Below, piece after piece: positions 1 to 8,899 of a DNA stretch of 64,000 bases. The position numbers and the translations under genes were made by a program. The stretch is taken from NCBI GenBank assembly GCA_023382675.1, contig JAHDWN010000015.1:84766-148765 (forward strand), written 5' to 3'. Numbering within the stretch: the stretch's first letter is position 1; each line of letters opens with the position of its first letter. The stretch comes from Anaerolineae bacterium. GTDB taxonomy: Bacteria > Chloroflexota > Anaerolineae > Aggregatilineales > Phototrophicaceae. The notes below the pieces were generated by a model that worked only from the letters and a program-made list of their open reading frames with translations, was not told where the DNA came from and searched no databases.

Positions 1-167
1 CAAGCTGGACACTGCCGCTCGGTCTGCGCCAGTTGGATACGCAGGAAGTGCCGCGCACCTATCTGATGGCGGGGTCGGTTATCATCACGATCCCGGTGAT
101 CGTGCTCTTCTTCTTCTTCGAGCGCTTCTTGACGCGCGGTCTGACCGCCGGAGCGGTGAAAGGCTAG
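1..167 (+). CDS. Carbohydrate ABC transporter permease, C-terminal end (partial)
   Basis: The window opens inside this gene; the reading frame starting at base 3 runs to a TAG at 165-167. The visible 54 residues hold one hydrophobic segment (AGSVIITIPVIVLFFFF) followed by an amphipathic tail ending in RGLTAGAVKG. That ending is the usual C-terminus of MalG/UgpE-type inner membrane permeases of sugar importers. The EAA loop and earlier membrane segments lie outside the window. The glycosidase gene begins 110 bases downstream on the same strand, so the two probably belong to a saccharide uptake and hydrolysis operon. The substrate cannot be told from this fragment. Confidence 0.85.
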   Translation, partial: SWTLPLGLRQLDTQEVPRTYLMAGSVIITIPVIVLFFFFERFLTRGLTAGAVKG

Positions 168-277
168 AGTATTGGCACATATTCCAGTTATCCGATTGAC
201 AGTGAGTCGACGAACCTTTAGCGGGCTGGATCATAGAAATGTTCATCAGCAACCGGCGCTGAAAAGAAATAGCCATC

Positions 278-2053
278 ATGTCTGCAATCGACAATCTCCA
301 TAACCGTATCGACCTCGTGCGCATTCCGTTCACCGACCGAGGCTCACGTATTTTGTTGTTCCGGCGCGCCGATGAACTCTACGTCCGGCTGGCGGAGCGC
401 TGGACGAAGTGGGAGGACGAATTTGGGCACTATCGTCAGCGTGTGCCGGTTCTCGACAGTTTCGCTTTCATCGATGTAGGCGGTACGTCACTGCCATTGG
501 AAGTGGATAGTTATCCACACGTGATCCACCTCAACACCAGCCCGGGGCGGTTTGACTGGGCGTTCATCGATCCTGAGACTTTGCTCGTGCGGCTGCCGGC
601 GGGGCGCTATGGCTTTCGCTTTATCGCGCAGGCAGAGCGTGGTCAGGCGGATCGGCGCGGCGGCACGTTGCACGGCAAACGCAACATCGCCTACACGACC
701 AATGCGACGATCCTCGATAACGAGCTTGAAGTGACCCAGGATAAACGAGCGCGCGTCGTGGTTCGGCTGGAAGCGCAGGATGGCGATTGCCTGCTGCTGA
801 ATATTACGCCGCGCCTGGGGTACAACCGCTCACTGCCGGACCCGGATGCGGCCATTGCCGAGGCGCGCGAACGTTGGCAGACGTGGTTCGACGCAGCGCC
901 GCCGGTACTCGACGAGTATCGCGATCAGTACAATTATGCCTGGTGGGTGATGCGCGCCGGGCTGCTCAACACGCGCTACTACTTCACGCGTGAGGCGATG
1001 ACGCCCTCGAAGATTCACTACGTCGGGGTCTGGCAATGGGATCAGTTCTTCCATGCTATCGCTTATCGCCATGTGGACACGCGGCTGGCCGAAGATCAGA
1101 TCCGGATCGTGCTCGATCACCAGCGCGACGACGGAATGCTGCCGGATGCGATCTATGATGAAGGGCTGATCACGCGACTCAAACAGCCTGACCGGGTGGG
1201 GGTTGCCAATCCGCCTATCGAGGAGGATGTAACCAAGCCGCCGCTCGTGACCTGGACGGTGTTGAAGTTGTATGACAAGTCCGGTCATCAGGATTTTCTT
1301 GAAGAGGTCTACGAACCCCTGTGCCGCTGGCACAGATGGTGGAAGGAACGCAGTGTCAACGGCAACGGGTTGTGCGAGTATCGCCATCCATTTTCGTCCG
1401 GGTTGGATGATAGCCCACTCTGGGATGCAGGGATGCCCGTCGTCGCCCCGGATTTGAACACCTATCTATGCATCCAGGAGGAAGGCCTGGCGCGGATTGC
1501 CGATCTGATCGGGTTGTCGGATGACGCCGCTACCTACCGGGAAATGGCGGATGAGACAGCCAGGCGCATGATGCAAAAGCTCTGGTCGGACGAGGCTGGC
1601 CTCTTCATGGCGCTGCGTGGCAGCAGCCCGGTTGGGGTGTTGACGATCTTCAACCTGCTGCCGTTGTGGATCGGGCGGCTGTCTGAGTCCGTGGTCGAGC
1701 GTCTGCTCAAACGGTTGACCGACCCGGAGACATTCTGGACGGAGTGGCCGTTGCCGACGGTCGCTGCGAACGATCCCAAGTTCGATCCGATGCAGATGTG
1801 GCGCGGGCCAACCTGGGTCAACGTCAACTATATGTTCGTCGAGGCGCTCGAACGCGTCGGCAAGCCGGAATTGGCGCGCGCGTTACGGCGCAAGACGCTC
1901 GACTTGATCAAGCTCCATGCCGATATTTACGAGTACTACAACCCGCTCACCGGCGAGCGTCCGCCCAAGGCTGCCCCGATCTTCGGCTGGACATCGGCTG
2001 TCTACATCGATCTTGCGATTCAGGAAACGGCGCTGGTGAACGCGGGCGGCTGA
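278..2053 (+). CDS. MGH1/GH63-like glycoside hydrolase (trehalase/glucosidase-like (alpha/alpha)6 barrel)
   Basis: A 591-residue cytoplasmic protein with no signal peptide. The N-terminal roughly 190 residues are beta-rich. The remainder is an (alpha/alpha)6-type catalytic region with the block WQWDQFFHAIAYRH near residue 255, then a DGMLPDAIYDEG stretch, a SGLDDSPLWD block and WRGPTWVNVNYM near the end. These blocks match the MGH1-like / GH63 / GH37 glycosidase superfamily, in which Asp and Glu residues in the W-D-Q-F and C-terminal regions act as acid and base. It probably hydrolyses a short alpha-glucoside or mannosyl-glycerate-type compound imported by the upstream permease. The exact substrate is unknown. 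The ATG at 278 has only a weak purine-rich ribosome site. An alternative label is glycogen-debranching-like amylo-alpha-1,6-glucosidase. Confidence 0.8.
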   Translation: MSAIDNLHNRIDLVRIPFTDRGSRILLFRRADELYVRLAERWTKWEDEFGHYRQRVPVLDSFAFIDVGGTSLPLEVDSYPHVIHLNTSPGRFDWAFIDPETLLVRLPAGRYGFRFIAQAERGQADRRGGTLHGKRNIAYTTNATILDNELEVTQDKRARVVVRLEAQDGDCLLLNITPRLGYNRSLPDPDAAIAEARERWQTWFDAAPPVLDEYRDQYNYAWWVMRAGLLNTRYYFTREAMTPSKIHYVGVWQWDQFFHAIAYRHVDTRLAEDQIRIVLDHQRDDGMLPDAIYDEGLITRLKQPDRVGVANPPIEEDVTKPPLVTWTVLKLYDKSGHQDFLEEVYEPLCRWHRWWKERSVNGNGLCEYRHPFSSGLDDSPLWDAGMPVVAPDLNTYLCIQEEGLARIADLIGLSDDAATYREMADETARRMMQKLWSDEAGLFMALRGSSPVGVLTIFNLLPLWIGRLSESVVERLLKRLTDPETFWTEWPLPTVAANDPKFDPMQMWRGPTWVNVNYMFVEALERVGKPELARALRRKTLDLIKLHADIYEYYNPLTGERPPKAAPIFGWTSAVYIDLAIQETALVNAGG

Positions 2054-2060
2054 GACGAGC

Positions 2061-2083
2061 GCCGGGCACATAGGCGGCCCGGC
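2061..2083. terminator. Hairpin between convergent genes
   Basis: A perfect 7-bp stem (GCCGGGC / GCCCGGC) with a 9-base loop follows the glycosidase stop codon by 8 bases. It has no T-tract. It lies between convergent genes, so it may act as a bidirectional terminator. Confidence 0.5.
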
Positions 2084-2103
2084 ACTCAAAGATCGGAGAA
2101 CGT

Positions 2104-2128
2104 CAGGCAATCACGTGCCGATTGCCTG
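2104..2128 (-). terminator. Hairpin overlapping the stop codon of the secreted 475-aa protein gene
   Basis: A perfect 9-bp stem (CAGGCAATC / GATTGCCTG) with a 7-base loop spans the TGA stop codon at 2111-2113 of the minus-strand gene. On the minus strand it is followed by a short pyrimidine-rich stretch, so it could be a terminator or an mRNA 3' stabiliser. Confidence 0.4.
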
Positions 2129-3538
2129 ATGGATTTCGGCTGGACATTCCCCGTTGCCGCTGGTTTCGTCGTAAATCATGTCTACCAGACACGAGGTTAG
2201 TTCGAATTGGAAAACGTGGACGCAGCCGCGCGGCGCGAAGTTGTCGCGGATGTGGCCGATAAGTCTTCCCTGTAGATAGAAGGGGGTGATCACGTCCAGC
2301 CGCAGCCACTCGAAGACCAGATCGCCCATGGGAGATTTGAAGGCTTCGTACCTGGCGTTATCGCTCAGCGTCCCACCGCCAAAGGTAATGCCACTTGTCG
2401 ATGTGAACGAGTAGTCGATACCGAACAGTGAGAACGAGGTCGGATGACCATCTGAGTTGAGATGCACCATCTCATCGAGGGAGATGAATTCGCTCTTGCC
2501 GATGAGATCCTGCCACAAGTTAAAGGCACAGTCGCCCCGGCTTGCCTCGCTGTAGACTTCGAATTTCCAGATACCGTAGGGGATGATCTCGCTGTCGCTC
2601 TCGATGATTTCTTCGACCGTACCCGTATCGGCGCGCGGTGTGGGTGGGCGATTGGCGACTTCTTCTTCGCCGAAGAGTTCTTCCAGCAAGTCCTCGAAAA
2701 TACCATCTTCCGGCTCTGGCGTCGGGCGCGGCACGACCACGACCGTGCCGTCCTCATTACTGACAGACGGCGTGCCCGCCGGGAGATCGACGCCCTGTCC
2801 AACCAGCACCACCACCTCGCCATCCTGCCCACCGACCGCTGCGTAGTGCTCCAACACTTCGACTGCCGTCGTGCCGTCTGCGTCGGCATTCACCAACACG
2901 GTGGAACCGAGGGCGAAGTGCCAGCCGTTGACCCAGGCCTCGGTCGGCAGATAGCCGCCGTCAGTCGGTGTCAGATTGGGGCTCTGGAGGATAAGACCCT
3001 GGGGCAGTTCGCTCCCGCAGGGCTGATCGGCAACGGATGTGAACGTGAATGCCTGGAGCGGCGACGGCAGGGCGTCTTCGCCCAGTGCCTCATTGACCTG
3101 AGCGGTCAGGTCGGCGACTCTCGCGTCGTCGGCTGGCGCTGCCGGATCGGCTGCCTGCTGTTGAAGACTGACGTTGCCGAGCAGCATCAGTACACTGTTG
3201 TAATCCGGCGCGGCGTCCGGCTGATTGAGCTGTAAGCGCATGACTGTCAGCGCCCAGCCAGCGCCGCCGGTCTGCGTGAGGCTGTCGATAGCCGCCGCGT
3301 CGATGCGGTCGCCAGGTTGAGCGAAAGCCGCATCCGCATAATCGGCGGTCGGGCTCAGGCTGGCGCTGCCACTGGCGAGGCAGGCTTGGTTGCGTTCCAA
3401 GCCCGCGCATTTTTCAGCCGCCGCCGCGACCGCTGCGCGGAAAAGCGCCGGGCAATCGAGCGCCTGAGCGAAGACACCGGCGACGCCGAAGATGCCCACC
3501 ACCAGGGCAATGAGTACGCTGCGAACGATGGTTTTCAT
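2111..3538 (-). CDS. Secreted protein of unknown function, 475 aa
   Basis: The protein starts with a clear Sec signal peptide (MKTIVRS, hydrophobic core, cleavage after VFAQA). The mature N-terminus carries a Cys-containing segment (LDCPALF...EKCAGLERNQAC), then a domain with a FAQPGDR stretch. From general familiarity, I believe this arrangement recurs in secreted Anaerolineae proteins of unknown role. A low-complexity acidic Pro/Glu-rich linker lies near residues 270-310. The C-terminal third has four more Cys and is probably a disulfide-stabilised beta domain. It lies in a run of minus-strand secreted protein genes with an intergenic space of about 100 bases to the M4 peptidase gene. No enzyme motif was recognised. 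Confidence 0.75.
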   Translation of the reverse strand: MKTIVRSVLIALVVGIFGVAGVFAQALDCPALFRAAVAAAAEKCAGLERNQACLASGSASLSPTADYADAAFAQPGDRIDAAAIDSLTQTGGAGWALTVMRLQLNQPDAAPDYNSVLMLLGNVSLQQQAADPAAPADDARVADLTAQVNEALGEDALPSPLQAFTFTSVADQPCGSELPQGLILQSPNLTPTDGGYLPTEAWVNGWHFALGSTVLVNADADGTTAVEVLEHYAAVGGQDGEVVVLVGQGVDLPAGTPSVSNEDGTVVVVPRPTPEPEDGIFEDLLEELFGEEEVANRPPTPRADTGTVEEIIESDSEIIPYGIWKFEVYSEASRGDCAFNLWQDLIGKSEFISLDEMVHLNSDGHPTSFSLFGIDYSFTSTSGITFGGGTLSDNARYEAFKSPMGDLVFEWLRLDVITPFYLQGRLIGHIRDNFAPRGCVHVFQFELTSCLVDMIYDETSGNGECPAEIHQAIGT

Positions 3539-3637
3539 GATATGTCTATCCTCCGTGCAAAAGGCACGCTAATGAACGTTGTCAGAGATGATTTGCGTCT
3601 GGGGTGTGGCATTCCGCCGCACCCCAGCATGTTTGCT

Positions 3638-6600
3638 CTACGGTGCGATGACGGGCAGGCTGTCACAACCGCCGCTGGTTGTAGCGGCTGAGCCGACCGC
3701 GCTCGTCTGAATCCATGAGTTCCAATAGTCCGTCTTCCACCAGGAGTTATCGGCCAGCCGCCCGACAGCAGTCATTTGATGACCGGGCTGCACCTGGTCG
3801 AAGATGTTGCCAGAGTCGACGACCGGGACTGTGTAGACGAGCGTTGCGCCCGTTATTGTGATCACGCAAGGGGCGGCTGGCGGCGGCGCATCCGGCGGCG
3901 ATTCACGATGCTGATACGACGTGTGATAGCAGAGACGCGTGTCGCCGGCGAAGGCGTCGATCTGAACGACGAGATTCTGGCTGCCACCGATCATCTCGCG
4001 GCTGACGTTGATTTCAGCGTTCGTGTTCGGCGCGGGGCTATCGCCCATGAAGAGCAGAGAGCCGCCAGCTTGATCAAAGATCGAGATGCGATAATGCGTG
4101 GCGGTCACGACAGGATTCCAGTAGAACGTCATCGGGCCGTTGACCATGCCGCCGCTCGGCGAAGTCAGCATGAAGCCGCTGCACATGTCAGGCGTTGCGG
4201 TTGGGGCGGGCGGCGGGGGCAGCGTTGGCTGCACAGTCGGCGTCGGCATGGGCAAAACCGGTGTCACGGGGATTGCTTCGCCAAGATCGATAGTCGGGCG
4301 CGATACGGGCGGGCACAGTGGCACACCGCCGAACTCCAACCCGATCCGCCCATTGAAGGTGATCGGCTCGTCTGCCGTCATGTCGGGGTGGAACGCCATA
4401 CCGATCGCGTACTGCTGTCCGCCGAGCGGACGCACGCGCATCGTACGCGTTTCTGCAGTGTGGCTGCTGCCGAACGAACGCCCGTCGCTGTCCTGAATCC
4501 AGGTTTGCACGTTTTCCGGCAGCCCATCCAGTGTGACCGTCATGAACGCACCGCGAGGAAACCAGTCAAGGCCATCGTTGTTCATCTGGATCGGTAGCGT
4601 TTCGTAGCCACCGGGCTTTGGGAAGATCGTCACGTCATAGGGCACGCAATCCGATGTGAACACGCCGCCCGTATCGAAAATGGGGAAACCTTGTAGGTCC
4701 GGGCGCGTCACGCCTTCATTGCAGGTGTACGTCTCTTCGTCGTAATAGATGACGACGTCGCCGGGATCATCGTCGTAGGGATTGATATCGAGCGAGCCTT
4801 CCGCCACACCGGTCATATTGTCGCCAGTGGGGCAGATATCGCACACATCGCCCAGCGGGTCGTTGTCGCTGTTCATCTGATCCGGGTTGTAGTTGGCAAT
4901 GCAGTTGTCGTCGTCGTTGCTCCAACCGTCGCCGTCCTCATCCGGGTCACAGGCATCGCCCAGGTTGTCATTCTGCGGATCGCTGTTGATCTGATCCGGG
5001 TTGTAATCCAGGAAGCAGTTGTCCTCAACGTTGGGTACACCATCATCATCGAAGTCGCCATCTTCGGTGATATCGCAGGCTTTGCCGATACCGTTGAAGT
5101 TCTCATCGGTTTGTGACGGGTTGTAGAGTCCGGGGCAGTTATCCGGCAAGCCGCAGACATCACCGTAGCACGCTTCCGGTACGCCATCGCGATCTGCATC
5201 AATACCTTCCAGCGGATCGCAGATGTTGCCGATGCCGTCACCATCCCAATCATCCTGGATGGGATTCCAATCATTCGGGCAGTTATCAGCCGAACTCCAG
5301 ACTCCATCTTCATCCGGGTCGTTCACGTTCGGTTCTTCGATGCCATCACAGTTCATGTCGCCCCGCCCCAACTCGACAGCGGCGAAGGCATTGCGTACCG
5401 CGCATACATCCTGCGCCGTGAAGCCGTACAGCGGATTACCATTGTTGATAACCTGCGGGGGATTGGCGAACACCAATGCAGTACCAACGGCATAGTGGCG
5501 AACCCAGGGCATGTTCGTGCCTTCGGTCGCGTGCCTCGTCACCTGGTAGAAAAGACCCATCGCCTTGCTTCTGCCGATGCCGGTGACGGTATAGCCATTG
5601 AATGTTCCGCCGTCTGTGACCAGGTTCGCAGCCCGACCCAATATCATGCTGTTGGCATGTTCGGTGAGCGCCGTGTTGTATTGACTCCAGCGGTCGGGCG
5701 CATTGTTCGTGGTCGGGTTCGCCAGATTCCAGCTCGCGCCGCTGCCATCAACCGTATTTTCGCCAATCGTCCAGTTGCCATCGCTGAAGGCAGCCATGAT
5801 GTAGGCAAATCCCTCGTTGAGGACACGCGATGTATAGGTCGCTTGCAACAAGCCCACATCGCGGTAGGAGATCACCGCATGGGTGTATTCATGCGTCAAG
5901 CGATCAAACGCAACCTTGCCGGGACGAAACTCGATCAGGTCACAGCCGAAACCAGCCTTCCAGCGTGCATTGACGGTGCTGCTGCCATCTGTCCATTGGG
6001 AATAGACGTAGACTTCCAGATCGCCATCACTGTCGTCGTACGACTCGAGGCCAAAGTTGTCAAAGTAGAAGTTGTACGCGAAGTGCGACGCTTCCCAGGC
6101 TGTAGTGATCTCGGTATCATCCTGCCAGTCGTCGTAAACGCCATCTTCGTCCCCAACTTCCTCATCTGCCGAAGTCCACCAGTAGCAGCCGGTGTCATAA
6201 TGGCTGGTGCCGTGCGCGTGCTCCAGATCGAGATCGAAGTCGGTCTCGTCCGCCTCGCGCTCGATCAGACGCGCGATTTCACCCGTGCGCGCATCCAACA
6301 GGAGTTCCGTGTTCTGGGTCATGACTTTCCAGACCAGACGCGGCTGCGACGACGCCTCGGTATCGTTGAGCGCCGGGTCAAAGATACGTAGCTCCGGCGA
6401 GAAGGGAATGGCCGCATCCGCGTCGCCAAGCACTTCTCGCGCACTGCTTCTGGTATCTGTGAACGACAGGCTCGGGCGCACGTCAATGTCGTCATCGGCG
6501 ATCATGCGGCTGGTGAGGAGATTGCCCGACGCCATATAAACGCTGTCCCCAAGGATGGTGACGGCAAGCTGCGCGCCCTCAACCATGACGCCGCGATAAG

Positions 6601-6991
6601 TCTGCTCAAAGACGACCGTCTCCTCGCCCGTTTCGGTCATACCGATGGTCGTGCGGACATAGAGCGCCAGATCAGAATGATTTTGCAGGAACAGATCGCG
6701 ATATTCATTCACGAACTCTTCGGCGCGTTCAACCTGGTTCGCGCCGCTTGTGGGAAACATGCCGAAGATCATGTTTGGGAAACCGCCCACCTGGAATTCG
6801 ACGGTCGCCGGAATTTGCGACGCCGCCAGCAGGCGCTCGTAGGGCGCGCGCTGCGGGTCCTGGTAGACGACGGGGTCGCCGGTTTCTTGTGTTTGCGCTC
6901 GCGCTTCCCGAATGCCGCCAGTCGTGCTGGTTACGATGACCAGTGCGAGCAGCATACAGACGAAACGCAGCGCATGACGAAGGCTGTACAT
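3638..6991 (-). CDS. Secreted M4 (thermolysin-family) zinc metallopeptidase with FTP propeptide, thrombospondin type 3 repeats and C-terminal SH3-like module
   Basis: An 1117-residue exported protease. Residues 1-33 form a signal peptide. Residues about 40-250 look like the FTP/PepSY propeptide of M4 enzymes. The zinc site is HEYTH at 367-371, with the third ligand probably Glu393 in NEGFAY and a later EHANSMILGRAANL block matching the thermolysin His231 region. Residues about 545-720 contain repeated D-x-D-x-D-G and NCP motifs typical of calcium-binding thrombospondin type 3 repeats. A beta-rich region and a Pro-rich linker (residues about 950-975) follow. The last roughly 75 residues are a Cys-bracketed module with NSWWKTDY, also found at the end of the 441-aa neighbour. 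It should degrade extracellular protein, and the tail may attach it to the cell surface or a polymer. Activation by propeptide removal is expected from the family. Confidence 0.9.
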   Translation of the reverse strand: MYSLRHALRFVCMLLALVIVTSTTGGIREARAQTQETGDPVVYQDPQRAPYERLLAASQIPATVEFQVGGFPNMIFGMFPTSGANQVERAEEFVNEYRDLFLQNHSDLALYVRTTIGMTETGEETVVFEQTYRGVMVEGAQLAVTILGDSVYMASGNLLTSRMIADDDIDVRPSLSFTDTRSSAREVLGDADAAIPFSPELRIFDPALNDTEASSQPRLVWKVMTQNTELLLDARTGEIARLIEREADETDFDLDLEHAHGTSHYDTGCYWWTSADEEVGDEDGVYDDWQDDTEITTAWEASHFAYNFYFDNFGLESYDDSDGDLEVYVYSQWTDGSSTVNARWKAGFGCDLIEFRPGKVAFDRLTHEYTHAVISYRDVGLLQATYTSRVLNEGFAYIMAAFSDGNWTIGENTVDGSGASWNLANPTTNNAPDRWSQYNTALTEHANSMILGRAANLVTDGGTFNGYTVTGIGRSKAMGLFYQVTRHATEGTNMPWVRHYAVGTALVFANPPQVINNGNPLYGFTAQDVCAVRNAFAAVELGRGDMNCDGIEEPNVNDPDEDGVWSSADNCPNDWNPIQDDWDGDGIGNICDPLEGIDADRDGVPEACYGDVCGLPDNCPGLYNPSQTDENFNGIGKACDITEDGDFDDDGVPNVEDNCFLDYNPDQINSDPQNDNLGDACDPDEDGDGWSNDDDNCIANYNPDQMNSDNDPLGDVCDICPTGDNMTGVAEGSLDINPYDDDPGDVVIYYDEETYTCNEGVTRPDLQGFPIFDTGGVFTSDCVPYDVTIFPKPGGYETLPIQMNNDGLDWFPRGAFMTVTLDGLPENVQTWIQDSDGRSFGSSHTAETRTMRVRPLGGQQYAIGMAFHPDMTADEPITFNGRIGLEFGGVPLCPPVSRPTIDLGEAIPVTPVLPMPTPTVQPTLPPPPAPTATPDMCSGFMLTSPSGGMVNGPMTFYWNPVVTATHYRISIFDQAGGSLLFMGDSPAPNTNAEINVSREMIGGSQNLVVQIDAFAGDTRLCYHTSYQHRESPPDAPPPAAPCVITITGATLVYTVPVVDSGNIFDQVQPGHQMTAVGRLADNSWWKTDYWNSWIQTSAVGSAATTSGGCDSLPVIAP

Positions 6992-7096
6992 TATGTCTTG
7001 TCCTTGGTTGTAGAGTTTCCGTTTGGTGATATGGACTGCATCTTTAAGGCAGTGCAGTTTGGGGGCGATCTAGTCAGGTCGCCCCATCTTTCAGAT

Positions 7097-8422
7097 TTAG
7101 GGCCAGGCGACCAGTGGCAGGTTGCTGCAATCGCCGCGAACTTCGCCCGCTGTGCCGAGCGCGTTCAGCCACCAGCCGCCATAGCTGGTCTTCCACCACG
7201 ATGGGTCAGCATTCCAGCGTGCGGCCGGGATGATCTCGCCGCCTGCCGACACCTGGTCGTAGATGTAGGCGCTGTCGATCTCCGGGCGGGTGTAGATGCG
7301 CTCATCCGCAGTGAAGTAGACATGGCAAGGCCCAAGCACCTGTGTCGGTGGGGGAGGCGGCTGCGGCGGCGCGGCGGTCGGTGGAACGGGCGTCGGCGCT
7401 GGCGGCAGCGGCGGCGGCGCGATCACAGCCAGACTCCCGCAGCTGGCGCTGGGTGTCACTGCGACGGTTGCGACCCAGCCCGACCAGACTCCGTAGACGA
7501 CATTGTAGAACGTGCCATCCGGCGAAATCCCGCTGACTAGAGCGCTTGCGCCTGCCGGGATCGCGATGATTATGGGCGCGTTGACGCTGGCCGTCTGGCG
7601 TAAGTTCGCGCCGCTGGCGGAGTTCGGCGACACTGTGCAGTCGGCAGTCGTCTCTGACATGACGGTTGCCACTGGTGTGATGGTTGGTTGGGCATCCGTC
7701 GCACCTGACTGGCAGTCCTCGACGCTGGCAGCGACGAGACAGACCGTGAATGATTCCGCAACGTTTGACCCGCTGTGCGCGATTTCGAGACGATAGGCAA
7801 CGCTGCTCGCCGGGATATGCAGCCGAGCGCCGAGCACATCGACTGCGAGCGTGGCGCTGACGCGCCCGGTGGACGTGTCAAGCAGACGCGCCTCGACCCC
7901 CATCGACGGCAGTCCGCTGTCGATGTAGAGATAAGCCGGTTCTGTGAGCGCGGCAAAGCTGAACAAGGCAACCGGCGCGGCGCTGCTGACTGCACTCGTG
8001 ACGGCACTACCCGCAGTCAACGCGTTGACGGTGATGGGGAGCTCGCTTACGAGCACGATCACAGTCGCTGGCGTGCCGTGCAACGTGCCGATTTCGACCG
8101 TGTAAGTTCCAGCAGCGAGCACCTCAGTCACGTTGACCACGGTCTGAGCTTCGGCGTTAGGCTGCTCGGTGATGATTTCGCCATCGTGCAGGATGGCGAT
8201 GGTTGGCTGTGCAGCATCGCTGAGCACTTGCAGCGTGACGCTGCTCGCCTGTTCCAGTGTGTACTCGTAGCGGACAGCCTCGCCTGCGGCTGTGATCTGG
8301 ACGATGGCAGGCTGACCGACCATGAGTGTGCCTGTGGCGCTCTGTGCAGCGGCGGTGCCTGCCAGACACAGGAGAAGCGCAGCCGCCATGAGCAGGGTGA
8401 TCCAGTGTTTTGTGACGTACAT
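7097..8422 (-). CDS. Secreted protein with two C-terminal SH3-like modules, 441 aa
   Basis: A signal peptide (residues 1-27, ending AAAQS) precedes two PPC/beta-sandwich-like repeats, roughly 28-130 and 130-235. An SH3b-type module follows at about 262-335 (begins DCTVSPN, contains NLRQTASV). After a Pro/Ala-rich linker comes a second module ending in PSWWKTSYGGWW and GDCSNLPLV. Both modules start and end with Cys, suggesting a bracketing disulfide. The second matches the tail of the adjacent M4 protease. SH3b domains commonly bind peptidoglycan or other wall polymers, but this organism's envelope is unknown. No catalytic residues were identified. It is probably a surface or matrix protein co-secreted with the peptidase. 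Confidence 0.75.
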   Translation of the reverse strand: MYVTKHWITLLMAAALLLCLAGTAAAQSATGTLMVGQPAIVQITAAGEAVRYEYTLEQASSVTLQVLSDAAQPTIAILHDGEIITEQPNAEAQTVVNVTEVLAAGTYTVEIGTLHGTPATVIVLVSELPITVNALTAGSAVTSAVSSAAPVALFSFAALTEPAYLYIDSGLPSMGVEARLLDTSTGRVSATLAVDVLGARLHIPASSVAYRLEIAHSGSNVAESFTVCLVAASVEDCQSGATDAQPTITPVATVMSETTADCTVSPNSASGANLRQTASVNAPIIIAIPAGASALVSGISPDGTFYNVVYGVWSGWVATVAVTPSASCGSLAVIAPPPLPPAPTPVPPTAAPPQPPPPPTQVLGPCHVYFTADERIYTRPEIDSAYIYDQVSAGGEIIPAARWNADPSWWKTSYGGWWLNALGTAGEVRGDCSNLPLVAWP

Positions 8423-8477
8423 TCAGATGTCCTTCTGATCAGTTCGTGTTGATATTCAGTGTCGAGTGCGTAAAGTT

Positions 8478-8717
8478 TCAGCTTCTGTCGCCGAGTGTCT
8501 GCACCGAGATGATGATGAGGCGCAGATCACGCAGGCGGCGGAGTATCCCATGCAGTGCAGATTGATCGATCACGTCGCCTGTGAGCCGCGTTTCACCGCT
8601 GTCCAGGCGCGCAACTACCCAGCCGTCAAGCCAATCCGACCAACTTTCGTCCAGGTGTCCCTTCACACGGATTTCGTAACGCGTTTCACCTGTGTCGTCG
8701 TTTGAAAACTGCGTCAT
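8478..8717 (-). CDS. Small soluble protein, 79 aa, unknown function
   Basis: The frame is open from 8762, but the ATG at 8717 is preferred: it has AAGGAC about 6-12 bases upstream, and coding-like sequence begins there with MTQFSNDDTGETRY. The product has the pattern IRVKGHLDESWSDWLDGW followed by an acidic beta stretch, LTGDVIDQSALHG and a short amphipathic helix (ILRRLRDLRL). From general familiarity this resembles a small conserved protein often seen near regulators in Chloroflexota, but its function is not known to me. An element almost identical to one upstream of the next gene lies about 75 bases upstream of its start. This suggests both genes answer to the same regulator, probably the MalT-like protein nearby. 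Confidence 0.7.
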   Translation of the reverse strand: MTQFSNDDTGETRYEIRVKGHLDESWSDWLDGWVVARLDSGETRLTGDVIDQSALHGILRRLRDLRLIIISVQTLGDRS

Positions 8718-8790
8718 GATGGTGTCCTTGTCATCAGCCCTCTCCACTCTCTGCGTATGCATTCGATAGCATCATGATATAAGGAGCGGG

Positions 8791-8834
8791 GGTTGATCCG
8801 GGCGATCCGAAAGATGTAGATTGCCGGTTGATTC
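8791..8834 (-). promoter_or_regulatory. Shared upstream element, copy 1 (putative activator site)
   Basis: A 44-base stretch containing GGTTGATCCG, GCGATCCGAAAG and a closing GGTTGATT is nearly the same as bases 9807-9849. It differs by a few substitutions and a one-base length change. On the minus strand it sits just upstream of TATATCAT, a plausible -10 region for the small-protein gene at 8478-8717. Repeated GAT cores at regular intervals look like an array of half-sites. Binding by the MalT-like LuxR protein encoded at 9854-12592 is an inference. Confidence 0.6.
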
Positions 8835-8899
8835 TTGTGCGTTGGGCTGCGAGCAGGCGAAGCGCATCATGGACTGTCGTCTGCTGTGCCTGATATGCC

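Noticed and set aside
5495..6391. A 298-codon plus-strand frame opposite the M4 peptidase gene
   Set aside because: The M4 zinc site and repeats on the minus strand are unmistakable, so this is a shadow frame.
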